From Frankiaceae bacterium (lineage in GTDB: Bacteria; Actinomycetota; Actinomycetes; BP-191), in the NCBI GenBank assembly GCA_035556555.1, contig DATMES010000017.1:62001-126000 (forward strand): a DNA stretch of 64,000 nt, given 5' to 3'. The translations under genes were made by a program, and so were the position numbers. Under the pieces are notes generated by a model. It ran no database searches. It saw nothing but the letters and a program-made list of their open reading frames with translations, and was not told where the DNA came from. This document shows positions 49,058-58,066 of the stretch, piece by piece; the first letter of the stretch is position 1, and each line of letters starts with the position of its first letter.

Positions 49058-50515
49058 ATGCTGAAACGTCTGCACGAGGCTGACCTCGCGCTCTACAAGC
49101 GCATCGCCCTCTCGCCGTCCCCCGAGCCGGTGGACCGGGCGTGGGCGCACTTCACGCACGCCGCCGACCACTCGAAGCTGTGGTTCGTGACGGCGGCGGC
49201 ACTGTCGACGCGCGGCCGGCCGGGCCGCCGCGCGGCGCTGCGCGGTGTGATGGCGCTGGGGATCACGTCGGCGGTGGCCAACCAGGTGGGCAAGCGGCTG
49301 TTCAACAGGAAGCGGCCCGACTACCTGACCATGGTCGAGGTGGCGCGGCTGCCGCACCGGCACCCGGTGAGCGGCAGCTTCCCGAGCGGGCACAGCGCGA
49401 GCGCGGCGGCGTTCGCTGTCGCCGTCGCCAGCGAGATGCCGAAGATGGGCCTGCCGCTCGGCGCCGCGGCCGCGGCGGTGGGCTACTCGCGCGTGCACAC
49501 CGGCGTCCACTACCCGGGCGACGTGCTGGCCGGGTGGGCGCTCGGGGCCGGGCTCGCCTACGCCACCCGCTGGTGGTGGCCGCTCGCCCCCGTCGACCCC
49601 ACGCTCGTCCGCGAACGCCTCACCCCCACCAAGACCACGCCAGCGCCGCAGGGAAAAGGAGTGACGATCGTCGTCAACGCCGCCGCGGGGCCCGACAGCG
49701 CCGTGGCCGACGACATCGCCGCGGACATCCGTGACGCGCTGCCCCAGGCCGAGGTCATCGCGCTCGACGAGCCCGACCAGCTGACCAAGACGCTGGAGCA
49801 CGCGGCGGGGCACGCCGTCGCGATCGGCGTACGGGGCGGGGACGGCAGCGTCAACGCCGCGGCGGAGGTGGCGTACGACGCCGGCAAGCCGCTCGCGGTC
49901 CTCCCCGGCGGCACGCTCAACCACCTGGCCCGCGACATCGGCGTCTCCTCGCTGGAGGACGTGGCGCGCGGCGTCGAGGCGGGGTGCACGGTCGAGATGG
50001 ACGTGGCGGAGATCGACGGCCGGCCGTTCCTCAACACGGCGTCGTTCGGGTCGTACGCCGAGCTCGTCGACGCCCGCGAACGGCTCGAGGACCGGATCGG
50101 CAAGTGGCCGGCGCTCGTCGTGGCACTGACGACCGTGCTGCGCGGCCGCGAGCCGGTCGAGGTCGAGATCGACGGCCGCCGGCAGCGGATCTGGGCGATC
50201 TTCGTCGGCAACTGCCGGTACGAGCCGGCGGGCTTCGCGCCGGCGTACCGGCCGGAGGTCGACGACGGGCTGCTCGACGTCCGCGTCGTGCACGCGGGGC
50301 ACCCGTTCGCGCGGACCCGCCTCCTGCTCGCGGTCCTGACCGGCACGCTGGCGCGCAGCCGGGTCTACGAGCAGCGGTTCGCCTCGGAGATCACGGTGCG
50401 CAGCGACGAGTCGCTGCGGCTGGCGCGCGACGGGGAGACGTTCGACGGGGCGAGGGAGTTCACGGTGCGCAAGCGCCCCCGCAGGCTGACGGTCTTCGTC
50501 CCCCCGGCGGACTGA
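49058..50515 (+). CDS. PAP2 phosphatase fused to a diacylglycerol/sphingosine-kinase-like domain
   Basis: A 485-residue two-domain protein. The first part (about residues 1-195) is a membrane PAP2 lipid-phosphate phosphatase with KRLFNRKRPDY, SFPSGHSASA and YSRVHTGVHYPGDVLAG, the three acid-phosphatase motifs. The second (about 205-485) is a lipid kinase of the DAGK catalytic type: VTIVVNAAAGPDS, VRGGDGSVNAAAEV and LPGGTLNHLARDIGV. GGDGT is here GGDGS. A phosphatase and a kinase in one chain could act in sequence on a lipid phosphate such as phosphatidic acid. ATG 49058 is chosen; TTG 49025 is an in-frame alternative. Confidence 0.92.
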   Translation: MLKRLHEADLALYKRIALSPSPEPVDRAWAHFTHAADHSKLWFVTAAALSTRGRPGRRAALRGVMALGITSAVANQVGKRLFNRKRPDYLTMVEVARLPHRHPVSGSFPSGHSASAAAFAVAVASEMPKMGLPLGAAAAAVGYSRVHTGVHYPGDVLAGWALGAGLAYATRWWWPLAPVDPTLVRERLTPTKTTPAPQGKGVTIVVNAAAGPDSAVADDIAADIRDALPQAEVIALDEPDQLTKTLEHAAGHAVAIGVRGGDGSVNAAAEVAYDAGKPLAVLPGGTLNHLARDIGVSSLEDVARGVEAGCTVEMDVAEIDGRPFLNTASFGSYAELVDARERLEDRIGKWPALVVALTTVLRGREPVEVEIDGRRQRIWAIFVGNCRYEPAGFAPAYRPEVDDGLLDVRVVHAGHPFARTRLLLAVLTGTLARSRVYEQRFASEITVRSDESLRLARDGETFDGAREFTVRKRPRRLTVFVPPAD

Positions 50516-50574
50516 AGGAGGCGAGGCGCCGGCCTGATCGCCGCTCGCGACGGCGCGGGCGTCAGCGACCCGCC

Positions 50575-51204
50575 CTAGACCTTCTTCAGCCAGCGGCCGA
50601 ACACGATCGCCAGCGCGGCCAGCGCCACGACGCCGACGGCCGTGAGCCACGGGCCGGCGTGCTCGTACGCCTCGCCGAGGGCGTAGCCCGCGCCGACGAC
50701 GACGACGAACGACAGCGCCGCGCCCGCCCCGTCGGCGAGCAGGAACTTCCGCACAGGCATGTCGGAGGCGCCCGCGGCGGCCGCGACGAGTGACGACGGG
50801 AACGCCGCGAGCCGCCCGAGCACGACGAGCGGCGCGCCGCGCTTGGTGAGCACCGCGCACATGGCGTTCACCCGCTCGGGCGGCAGGACGCGACGTGCCC
50901 ACTTCGGCAGCGAGTCGAGCTCGTCGCCGTAGAGCCGCCCGAGGGCGAAGAAGTGCCAGACGCCGAAGACGAGCAGCGGCACGGCCGCGACCGCGAGCAT
51001 GAGCACGGCGACCTCGTCCCTGCGCACCGCGAAGCCGCCCGCGAGCAGCACCTCCTTGGTGGGACGCAGCAGCACGAGGACCGCGAAATGGTCCTGCCAC
51101 AGCGCCGCCGCGAGCGGGATCGCCGCGAGGGAGACCAGGGCCCGGACGACCGCCAGCGCGAGCAGGACGCGCCCTGTCCGCGCCCGGCGGGTGTCCGTCG
51201 CCAT
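50575..51204 (-). CDS. VTT/DedA-like membrane protein
   Basis: A 209-residue membrane protein with five to six hydrophobic segments. The central part, FFALGRLYGDELDSLPKWAR and LTKRGAPLVVLGRLAAFPSS, followed by VAAAAGASDMPVRKFLLADG, has the Gly-Arg and Pro pattern of VTT (DedA/SNARE-associated) proteins, several of which flip undecaprenyl phosphate or phospholipids. Its place between two PAP2 genes supports a role in lipid-carrier turnover. It is divergent from the next gene with only 42 bases between starts. Confidence 0.82.
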   Translation of the reverse strand: MATDTRRARTGRVLLALAVVRALVSLAAIPLAAALWQDHFAVLVLLRPTKEVLLAGGFAVRRDEVAVLMLAVAAVPLLVFGVWHFFALGRLYGDELDSLPKWARRVLPPERVNAMCAVLTKRGAPLVVLGRLAAFPSSLVAAAAGASDMPVRKFLLADGAGAALSFVVVVGAGYALGEAYEHAGPWLTAVGVVALAALAIVFGRWLKKV

Positions 51205-51246
51205 GGCACGGGTGTGCTCCACGCCCGCGCTGGGCAAACTGGTCCC

Positions 51247-52017
51247 GTGCACGGGACCTGGCTGCCCACCTACGTCCGCAAGCGGTTCGACCCCGCGGAG
51301 CGGTACGGCCTGCGCGTGACGCTGTTCGCGCTGGCGTTGGTCCTCGTCGCGGTGCCGTTCGGGCTGCTCACGGACCAGGTCGTGCGCAACGGCCCGCTGC
51401 TCGAGGTCGACAAGGGCGTCGCCGAGGCCATCCACGGGTGGGTGGTCCGCCAGCCCGACTGGTTCGTGTGGGTCGTCAAGCGCATCAGCGACATCGGCAA
51501 GCCGCCGGTCCTGACGGTCTTCGCCGGCATCGGGGCGCTGTACGTCCTGCGGCACGACCGGATCCGGCTGGCGCTGTTCATCGTCACGACCTCGATCGTC
51601 GGCGGCCTCGTGGACACCGCGGTGAAGATCCTCGTCAACCGGCCGCGCCCGGAGTTCGAGGACAAGATCGCCCACGCCCTCGGCAAGTCGTTCCCCTCCG
51701 GTCACGCGATGTCCTCGACCGTGGTGTACGGCGCGCTGCTGCTCGCGTTCCTCCCTGTCGTGCCGCGGCGGCGGCGCCGCTGGGTCATCGGGGCGTACGT
51801 CCTCCTCGTGCTCTCCATCGCGGCCACGCGTCTGGCCCTCGGGGTGCACTTCCTGTCCGACGTCGTCGGCGGGATCGTGCTCGGCGTGGCCTGGCTGGCG
51901 GCGTCGGTGGCTGCGTTCCGTGTCTGGCGGGACGAGCGCGGACGGCGTCCGGCGCCGGTCCTGGCGGGCGTCGAGCCGGAGGCCGCGGCCGACCTCAAGG
52001 CGCCCGCGTCGTCCTGA
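51247..52017 (+). CDS. PAP2-family lipid-phosphate phosphatase
   Basis: A 256-residue integral membrane phosphatase. The three active-site motifs are KILVNRPRPEF, KSFPSGHAMSS and TRLALGVHFLSDVVGG, the last two with the catalytic histidines. About six helices are present and the C-terminus is cytosolic and Ala-rich. It may dephosphorylate undecaprenyl diphosphate or phosphatidic acid. The GTG start has no ribosome site but a CAAACT element lies about a dozen bases before it, so the transcript may be leaderless. Confidence 0.9.
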   Translation: MHGTWLPTYVRKRFDPAERYGLRVTLFALALVLVAVPFGLLTDQVVRNGPLLEVDKGVAEAIHGWVVRQPDWFVWVVKRISDIGKPPVLTVFAGIGALYVLRHDRIRLALFIVTTSIVGGLVDTAVKILVNRPRPEFEDKIAHALGKSFPSGHAMSSTVVYGALLLAFLPVVPRRRRRWVIGAYVLLVLSIAATRLALGVHFLSDVVGGIVLGVAWLAASVAAFRVWRDERGRRPAPVLAGVEPEAAADLKAPASS

Positions 52018-52228
52018 TCGTGTGATCCAAGTCGGCATTTGTCCGGATCCAGGTGGGGGTCCAGGACTTACAGCCCGTCAGCAATTGGTCACAACGTGCT
52101 AGGGACAGCGACGGCCGTCACCCCGAGTATTCGTAAGACCACAACCAGCGAGGAGCGTCATGACGTTTGGGTACCGCTCCTCACACAGGGCGATCGCAGA
52201 TGACCACTGCGTGACGGGAGATTCACCT

Positions 52229-54076
52229 ATGACACTCGCTCGCTCCACCCGGCGGCTTCGCTGGCTCGCGCTCGGCGCGGGCCTCGCGAGCGTCGTCGCC
52301 CCCGCCGCGAGCGCCTCCGGCGTCGCGCTGGCACGGGGCACCACGTGGACGGCAGGTCAGACCTCGAGCCGGCTCGGGGCTTCGACGATGCACGACGTCA
52401 TCGTCCAGGCCCGTGCCGGCTCCGAGGCGGCTGTCGCCGCAGCGATCACCGCCGCCGGCGGTGTCGTGGACAAGGAGCTGCCGGTCGTGAACGGCTTCGC
52501 CGCTCACGTCCCGGCCGACGCCCTCGCCGCGCTCCGCGCGAACCCCGGCGTCCGCGAGGTCAGTGAGAACAGCCGCGTCCAGTTCGCGGGCAACATCTAC
52601 GACGACTCGACCGTCGCGTCGTCGTACGCCAAGAACGTCGGCGCCAGCACCGCCTGGACCGTGGGCAACCACGGCGAGGGTGTCGGCGTCGCCGTCATCG
52701 ACACCGGCGTCTCCCCGCACAACGACTTCGCCGGCCGCCTCGTGCACGGCCCCGACCTCTCCGGCGAGGGCACGTACATCGACACGTACGGCCACGGCAC
52801 CGTCATGGCGGGCATCGTCGGCGGCAGCGGCGCGGACTCCGCGAACAACGCCCAGGGCGCCTACGCGGGCGTCGCGCCGAGGTCCACGCTCGTCTCCGTG
52901 AAGGTGGCGGGCCGCAACGGCGCCGCCGACGTCTCGACGATGCTCGAGGCCATGCACTGGGTCGCGGCGTACAAGAACCAGTTCAACATCCGCGTCCTCA
53001 ACCTCTCCTGGGGCACGACCTCCACCGCCGACCCGGCGACCGACCCGGTCAACTACGCGGTCGAGCGGCTGTGGCGCGAGTACGGCATCGTCGTCGTCGT
53101 CGCGGCCGGCAACAGCGGCCCGAACGCCGGCACGATCACCAAGCCCGGCGACGACCCGGTCGTGCTGACGGTCGGCGCGTACAACGACGGTGGCAACACC
53201 TCCACGTCGGACGACTCGATCCCCGGCTGGTCCTCGCGCGGCCCGACGGCGCAGGGGCTCACCAAGCCCGACGTCGTCGCCCCTGGGCGCTCGCTCGTCA
53301 CGACCCGTTCGCAGGGCTCGACGGTCGAGAAGGAGAACCCCAAGGCGCTGGTCTCCCCGACGTACATCAAGGGCTCCGGCACCTCGGAGTCGACCGCGGT
53401 GGTCGCGGGCATGGCGGCGCTGATCCTCAAGGCGCACCCCGAGTGGACGCCCGACCAGGTCAAGCACGCCCTGCGCTCGACGGCCTCGCCGATCTCCGGC
53501 GTCCCCGCCTCCACGCAGGGCCGTGGCCGCGTCTCGCTGGCCGGCGCGATGAACGCCGACGTCAGCGCGGCCCCGGTGCAGACGGCGTACGGCTCGGGCC
53601 TCGGCTCCATCGAGGCCAGCCGCGGCGGGCAGAACGTCTACGCGGACTGCCAGCAGAACGGCACGTACACCATGGTCAAGGGCGAGATGGACGTCTACTG
53701 CCGCCCCTGGAACGGCGCGTCCTGGACCGGCGCCTCGTGGACCGGTGCCTCGTGGACCGGCGCTTCGTGGACCGGCGCGAGCTGGACGGGTGCTTCGTGG
53801 ACCGGCGCGAGCTGGACGGGTGCATCCTGGACCGGTGCCTCGTGGACGGGTGCCTCGTGGACGGGTGCGTCGTGGACCGGTGCGTCGTGGACCGGCGCGA
53901 GCTGGACCGGTGCCTCGTGGACCGGCGCGAGCTGGACGTCCGCTGAGTACGACGCGGCGGACGACGTCTTCCTCACCGCGTTCTACGGCGCCCGGCCCAA
54001 GGCTGGTCACCACGTCCACGGCGAGCGCAGCGAACCCCGCCAGCTCGCCTTCGTCTCCAGCCTCCTCGGGGACTAG
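52229..54076 (+). CDS. Secreted subtilisin-like protease (S8) with GASWT repeat tail
   Basis: A 615-residue exported protease. A signal peptide (to about residue 30) and an I9-type propeptide (about 50-115, HDVIVQARAG to VREVSEN) precede the catalytic domain. The triad is Asp158 in VIDTGVSPH, His189 in YGHGT and Ser386 in GTSESTAVVAG; the oxyanion Asn is in AAGNSGP. After the domain come 15 perfect GASWT pentapeptides (about residues 496-570), then a short tail. ATG 52160 with a better ribosome site (GAGGAG) is an in-frame alternative that would lengthen the signal region by 23 residues. The repeat tail may bind the cell surface or carbohydrate. Confidence 0.93.
   Translation: MTLARSTRRLRWLALGAGLASVVAPAASASGVALARGTTWTAGQTSSRLGASTMHDVIVQARAGSEAAVAAAITAAGGVVDKELPVVNGFAAHVPADALAALRANPGVREVSENSRVQFAGNIYDDSTVASSYAKNVGASTAWTVGNHGEGVGVAVIDTGVSPHNDFAGRLVHGPDLSGEGTYIDTYGHGTVMAGIVGGSGADSANNAQGAYAGVAPRSTLVSVKVAGRNGAADVSTMLEAMHWVAAYKNQFNIRVLNLSWGTTSTADPATDPVNYAVERLWREYGIVVVVAAGNSGPNAGTITKPGDDPVVLTVGAYNDGGNTSTSDDSIPGWSSRGPTAQGLTKPDVVAPGRSLVTTRSQGSTVEKENPKALVSPTYIKGSGTSESTAVVAGMAALILKAHPEWTPDQVKHALRSTASPISGVPASTQGRGRVSLAGAMNADVSAAPVQTAYGSGLGSIEASRGGQNVYADCQQNGTYTMVKGEMDVYCRPWNGASWTGASWTGASWTGASWTGASWTGASWTGASWTGASWTGASWTGASWTGASWTGASWTGASWTGASWTGASWTSAEYDAADDVFLTAFYGARPKAGHHVHGERSEPRQLAFVSSLLGD
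53714..53938 (+). repeat. 15 tandem 15-bp units encoding GASWT
   Basis: Fifteen consecutive 15-base units, each coding for Gly-Ala-Ser-Trp-Thr. All amino acids are invariant, yet codons vary: Ser is TCC, TCG or AGC, Thr is ACC or ACG, Gly is GGC or GGT. Units 5, 7, 13 and 15 use AGC. Mixed Ser codon families with no amino acid change indicate purifying selection on the peptide repeat. Confidence 0.95.
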
Positions 54077-54089
54077 TGACGACTGACGG

Positions 54090-56408
54090 ATGAGCACTGC
54101 GAAGAGTGCCTCGGCCGGACCGGCGATGCCGGTCCGGCTGAGGCGTCTTCTCGTTCTCATGGTCTTCCTCGGCGTCGTCGCCGTGGTCGACGCGCTGCAG
54201 CCGGTCATCACCGTGGGCGAACGCCCCGAGCTCGGGCCGTTCGTCCTCGCGGTCGCGTTCTTCCTCATCGGCGACGTCGCGCTGCTGAACATCCGGTTCG
54301 GGCAGAGCCGCTACTCGTTCACGTGGTCCGAGCTCGCCGTCGTCTTCGGCCTGGTCATGCTCCCCGAGGGCTGGCTGGTGCTCGTCTCGACCTGCGCCGT
54401 CGCGGCCGCCCAGGCGATGCTGCGGCGTTCGCCGACCAAGCTGATGTTCAACGCCGCCGGCATGGCGGTCGGCACCGGCCTCGCCTGGTACACGCTGTCC
54501 GCGTTCCACGTGACGTTCAAGACCGTCGCAGACCTCAGCACGTCGCGGGCGTGGCTCGCGCTCGGCGCCGCCACGCTCGTCTTCGTCGTCTGGAACAGCG
54601 TCACGGTCGGCATGGCGGTGGCGTTCTCGCAGAACGTCCCGCTGCGCACCGTCCTCCGCAAGGGTGCGCTGCTCCAGCTCATCGTCTGGCTCGGCAACAC
54701 GATCGCCGGCGTCGGCGTCGCGATGGTCGCCATGGCCTCGCCCGCCGCGCTCATCGTGCTGCCGTTCTTCCTGCTGCTGACCTACACCGCGTACCGCGCC
54801 TACCTGCGCGCCGGCGAGGACCGCGACACGTGGCAGGTCCTTCAGGACACCTCGCGCGACCTGTCGCGGCTGCGCCGCCAGGAGATCGCGGATGTCGTCC
54901 TCGAACGCGCCGCCGCGCTGTTCAAGGCCGACTTCGTCGAGCTCATGCTGCTCGACGACGAGACCACGGGCCGCGTCACGACGTGGCGCAGCGAGGGCGA
55001 CGAGACCCGGCTGCTCGAGGGGCGTTCGGTCGAGGACGCGGCGACGTTCTGGCCCCGCGCCCACTCGGAGCGGGAGCCGTACCAGGTGCTGCGCCGCAAG
55101 GCGCCGACCGCCCAGCGCCGCGAGCTCGCCGCGCTCGGCCTCGAGCAGTGCATGGTCGTCCCCATCGCCACCGCCGACGGCTGCCTCGGCACGCTGCGGA
55201 TCGGCTTCAGCGGCGCCGTCGTCCGCATGCGCACCCGTGACCTGCAGGTGCTGCGGACGTTCGCCAACCAGCTCGCCACCTCGGTCGAGAACGCCCGCCT
55301 GTACGAGGAGATGCGCGAGGAGCGCACCAAGCTGAGCCGGGTCGTCGACAACACGAGCGACGGCATCCTCTCGGTCGACAGCCGGGGCCGGATCACGTCG
55401 TGGAACCCCGCCATGTCGCGCATCTCCGGCCTGTCCGCCGACAAGGTGCTCGCCTCCAACTTCACGCTCGGCCACGCCGGCGAGGACTCCGACGGCACGC
55501 CCGTGTCGCCCGACTGGCTACGCGACAAGCTCGGCGGCGCCGCGCAGGCCGAGGCGTCGGTGACCATCGGGTCCAACGAGAGCGGCAAGCGCTACCTGCA
55601 CCTGTCCATCGCCGCCGTCCGCGCCTCCTCCGGCGACATCGAGACGGTCGTCGTCGTCGTCCGCGACGTCACGGCGCTGCGCGAGGCCGCGCAGGCCAAG
55701 GAGGAGTTCCTCGCCACCGTCTCCCACGAGCTGCGTACGCCGCTCACGTCGCTGCGCGGCTGGGTCTCGACGCTGCTGCGCCCCGACTTCAACCCGAGCG
55801 AGGACGACCGCCGCGAGATCCACGAACGCCTCATGCACCAGGCGGGCAGGCTCCAGCGGCTCATCGAGGACGTGCTCTCGGTGTCGTCCATGGACCGCGG
55901 CCAGTTCAACGTGCAGACCGTTCCCGTCGGCATCGACGAGGTCATCGAGAAGTCGCTGGCGGAGTTCCGCCGTCAGGTCACCGACCGGCCCGTCGAGCAC
56001 GTCCGCGCGGGGCTGTCGGGCACCGCGATGGCCGACGCCGGCCGCGTCGAGCAGGTCATCAACAACCTCGTCTCCAACGCCGACAAGTACTCGCCCGCGG
56101 GCACGCCCATCGAGGTCCGGGTCGTCCGCGACGGCGAGCACGTCGTCGTCACGGTCTCCGACCACGGCTTCGGCATCCCCGAGGACCAGCGGGAGGCGGT
56201 GTTCGAGCGGTTCCACCGGCTCGGGCACCACATGACCCGCGAGGCCCAGGGCACCGGTCTCGGCCTGCACATCGCCCGCCGCCTCGTCGAGGCCATGGGC
56301 GGGCGGATCTGGGTCGAGAGCAGGCTCGGCGAGGGGTCGACGTTCACGTTCACGCTGCCCGCGGCGCCGCTCGTCGCGAAGTCCGCGGCGGACCGCGCTA
56401 CGGGTTGA
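54090..56408 (+). CDS. Sensor histidine kinase with membrane, GAF and PAS input domains
   Basis: A 772-residue kinase. About seven helices (residues 18-235) form an integral-membrane sensor. A GAF domain (about 255-410) follows, then a PAS domain (about 420-535, DNTSDGILSVDSRGRITSWN). The dimerisation domain carries the phosphorylated His546 in FLATVSHELRTPLTSLRG. The ATPase domain has NLVSNADKYSP, DHGFGIPEDQ and GTGLGLHIARRLVEAMGG. It would autophosphorylate and pass the phosphate to a response regulator, but none is adjacent, so the partner is unknown. The gene starts 13 bases after the subtilase stop and may be co-transcribed with it. Confidence 0.93.
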   Translation: MSTAKSASAGPAMPVRLRRLLVLMVFLGVVAVVDALQPVITVGERPELGPFVLAVAFFLIGDVALLNIRFGQSRYSFTWSELAVVFGLVMLPEGWLVLVSTCAVAAAQAMLRRSPTKLMFNAAGMAVGTGLAWYTLSAFHVTFKTVADLSTSRAWLALGAATLVFVVWNSVTVGMAVAFSQNVPLRTVLRKGALLQLIVWLGNTIAGVGVAMVAMASPAALIVLPFFLLLTYTAYRAYLRAGEDRDTWQVLQDTSRDLSRLRRQEIADVVLERAAALFKADFVELMLLDDETTGRVTTWRSEGDETRLLEGRSVEDAATFWPRAHSEREPYQVLRRKAPTAQRRELAALGLEQCMVVPIATADGCLGTLRIGFSGAVVRMRTRDLQVLRTFANQLATSVENARLYEEMREERTKLSRVVDNTSDGILSVDSRGRITSWNPAMSRISGLSADKVLASNFTLGHAGEDSDGTPVSPDWLRDKLGGAAQAEASVTIGSNESGKRYLHLSIAAVRASSGDIETVVVVVRDVTALREAAQAKEEFLATVSHELRTPLTSLRGWVSTLLRPDFNPSEDDRREIHERLMHQAGRLQRLIEDVLSVSSMDRGQFNVQTVPVGIDEVIEKSLAEFRRQVTDRPVEHVRAGLSGTAMADAGRVEQVINNLVSNADKYSPAGTPIEVRVVRDGEHVVVTVSDHGFGIPEDQREAVFERFHRLGHHMTREAQGTGLGLHIARRLVEAMGGRIWVESRLGEGSTFTFTLPAAPLVAKSAADRATG

Positions 56409-57309
56409 TCGAGAAGCTCCACGTCGCCGCGGGCAGCGCCGCGTCGGACGTACCGGTCGAACGCGCGGTGAGCACGTAGTTGCCGGTCGGCGGCAGGTAG
56501 CCGAAGTCGTCGAGGCCGTTCCAGGTCGTCCGCCACTGGACGCAGTTGCCCGCGTCGACCGTGGCGTTCGCGAGCGCCTTGAGCGGCTGGCCCGCCGACC
56601 ACGTGAAGACGGTGTCGTTCGTGGCGACGTGCCGGATGGCGTAGTCGGCCTTCTCCGGCTTCGAGCCGTACGTCACGGTGCCCGTTCCTGCGTTGACCGA
56701 GCGGCAGAGGTTGTACTGGAGCTCGTACCTCGGCGACCCGGTGCTGCCGGTGTCCTCGGACACCCAGGCGGTCGCGCACCACGGCGCCGGCGTCGTCTGC
56801 TCCGGCGAGATGCACTCGGCGTACGTCGTCGACGTCGCCGGCTCGCCCTGCGTGACCGCCGAGCGCCTGGCGTACCGCGGGTCGTTGTTGGGCGCGCCGC
56901 GCGTCGGCGGGTCGGTGGGGCGCGGCGGCTGCTGCGAGGGGCCGCCCGTCGGCCCGGGGACGTACGGACCGCCGGTCGGCCCGGGCGAGCCGCCGGGGGC
57001 TGCCGACGCGGTGGACGAGGGGCGGACGTCGCTGGGCGACGCCGTCGGCTCGGGCGAGGTCGTCGTCTGCGGCGCGCCGATGGCGTCGGTGCGGTCGTTG
57101 CGCGGGACGTTGGTGGCGGGCTGGAGGCCGCTCGTGCCGCCGGGGCCGTTCATGAGGGAGTAGGTCAGGGCGCCGACCAGCACCAGGGCGGCGCCCGTGC
57201 CGCCACCGGCGCGGCGGCGGCGCAGCGACCGGCCACGGCGCACCGCCTCCTCGAAGCCCCCCGGGGGTGCTACGACGAGCGGGTACGACCGGCGCGGAAC
57301 GTCAGTCAC
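56398..57309 (-). CDS. Single-pass membrane protein with BsuPI-like domain, sigma-factor partner
   Basis: A 303-residue protein encoded after an ECF sigma factor, with the GTG start at 57309 overlapping the sigma stop by eight bases. A basic cytosolic N-terminus (about residues 1-35) precedes one membrane helix (about 38-55, TGAALVLVGALTYSLM). A long Pro/Thr/Ser-rich linker (about 56-145) leads to a C-terminal beta domain resembling intracellular proteinase inhibitor BsuPI (YAIRHVATNDTVFTWSAGQ, NCVQWRTTWNGLDD, GNYVLTARS). No ZAS zinc motif of classical anti-sigma factors is seen. Position suggests an anti-sigma or sensor role, which is inference. It overlaps the convergent kinase gene by 11 bases. 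Confidence 0.75.
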   Translation of the reverse strand: MTDVPRRSYPLVVAPPGGFEEAVRRGRSLRRRRAGGGTGAALVLVGALTYSLMNGPGGTSGLQPATNVPRNDRTDAIGAPQTTTSPEPTASPSDVRPSSTASAAPGGSPGPTGGPYVPGPTGGPSQQPPRPTDPPTRGAPNNDPRYARRSAVTQGEPATSTTYAECISPEQTTPAPWCATAWVSEDTGSTGSPRYELQYNLCRSVNAGTGTVTYGSKPEKADYAIRHVATNDTVFTWSAGQPLKALANATVDAGNCVQWRTTWNGLDDFGYLPPTGNYVLTARSTGTSDAALPAATWSFSINP

Positions 57310-57841
57310 GGTGTCCCCCGAGCTCCTTCGCGAGCAGTTGCCGCGCCTCGTGCAGCCGCCGCTTGACCGTACCAACAGGGCGCTTCGTCAGCGTGGCGAC
57401 CTCCGTGACCGGCAGGTCGGCGTAGTAGTGGAGCAGCACGGCCTCGCGGAGCCGCTCGGGGAGGCGCTCGACCAGGTCGCGCAGCCAGGGGTCGTGCACC
57501 GGCGCGTCCTCGACCGGGCGGTGGCCGATCTCCGTGTAGATCTCGCGCTCGCGCTTGCTGCGGCGCCAGTGGCGGCGGGCGAGGTTGGTGGCGACGTAGT
57601 AGACGTACGCCTTGGGCTCGCGGACCCCCACCCAGCGGGCGAACAGGCGGGCGAACGCCTCCTGCGTGATGTCGCGCGCCAGCTGCACGTCGCCCGTGAG
57701 GGCCGTGCAGTAGCCGGCCAGACCGGCGTACTCGGCGGCGTAGAGGTCGCGGAAGCCCTCCTCGCGGGAGGTCGGGACGACCCTGGCCTCGGCCACGTCG
57801 GCGCGCGCGGCATCGACGCCGAGCACCAGCTCAGCGGTCAT
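57302..57841 (-). CDS. ECF-type RNA polymerase sigma factor
   Basis: A 179-residue sigma-70-like factor of the SigE/SigM size class. Region 2 (about residues 25-95) includes FRDLYAAEYAGLAGYCTALT, ARDITQEAFARLFARW and YVYYVATNLARRHWRR. Region 4 (about 120-175) includes LVERLPERLREAVLLHYYAD and the helix-turn-helix LTKRPVGTVKRRLHEARQLL. ATG 57841 is chosen because CGGAG lies eight bases upstream; longer in-frame starts reach 57961. It would direct RNA polymerase to a stress regulon under control of the co-transcribed membrane protein. Confidence 0.92.
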   Translation of the reverse strand: MTAELVLGVDAARADVAEARVVPTSREEGFRDLYAAEYAGLAGYCTALTGDVQLARDITQEAFARLFARWVGVREPKAYVYYVATNLARRHWRRSKREREIYTEIGHRPVEDAPVHDPWLRDLVERLPERLREAVLLHYYADLPVTEVATLTKRPVGTVKRRLHEARQLLAKELGGHRD

Positions 57842-57946
57842 GCCTGTCGCTCCGTCACCGGTTACCAGCTCCTTCGTCCACGGGGAAAGAGCCCCCGGGC
57901 GCGCGGGAGGTTCGGTGGGATTCGACGAGAGCTGGGTCATCTCGCA

Positions 57947-58005
57947 TGTCCGATTCGACACAGGGCGTGACGAGTCCTGCGCAGCCTGTTTGCGTGTCCG
58001 ATTCG
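57947..58005. promoter_or_regulatory. Direct repeats TGTCCGATTCG upstream of sigma and wall-protein genes
   Basis: TGTCCGATTCG occurs twice, at 57947-57957 and 57995-58005, 48 bases apart, between the divergent sigma-factor and LAFTG-protein genes. Duplicate sites of this kind could be promoter or operator elements, perhaps for autoregulation by the sigma factor. No match to a named consensus is claimed. Confidence 0.35.
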
Positions 58006-58066
58006 CCGGGGATTTTTGGGATCAACCGGTCGGCACCCGCCGACTCACTGAGAAAGGCACCCGGCG

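Noticed and set aside
52018-52228. A c-di-AMP (ydaO-type) riboswitch before the subtilase
   Set aside because: I found none of the conserved pairing blocks. Only short, imperfect inverted repeats are present.
53714-53938. A CRISPR-like or satellite array from regular 15-bp repeats
   Set aside because: The units are contiguous without spacers, in frame with a protease and perfectly conserved only at protein level.
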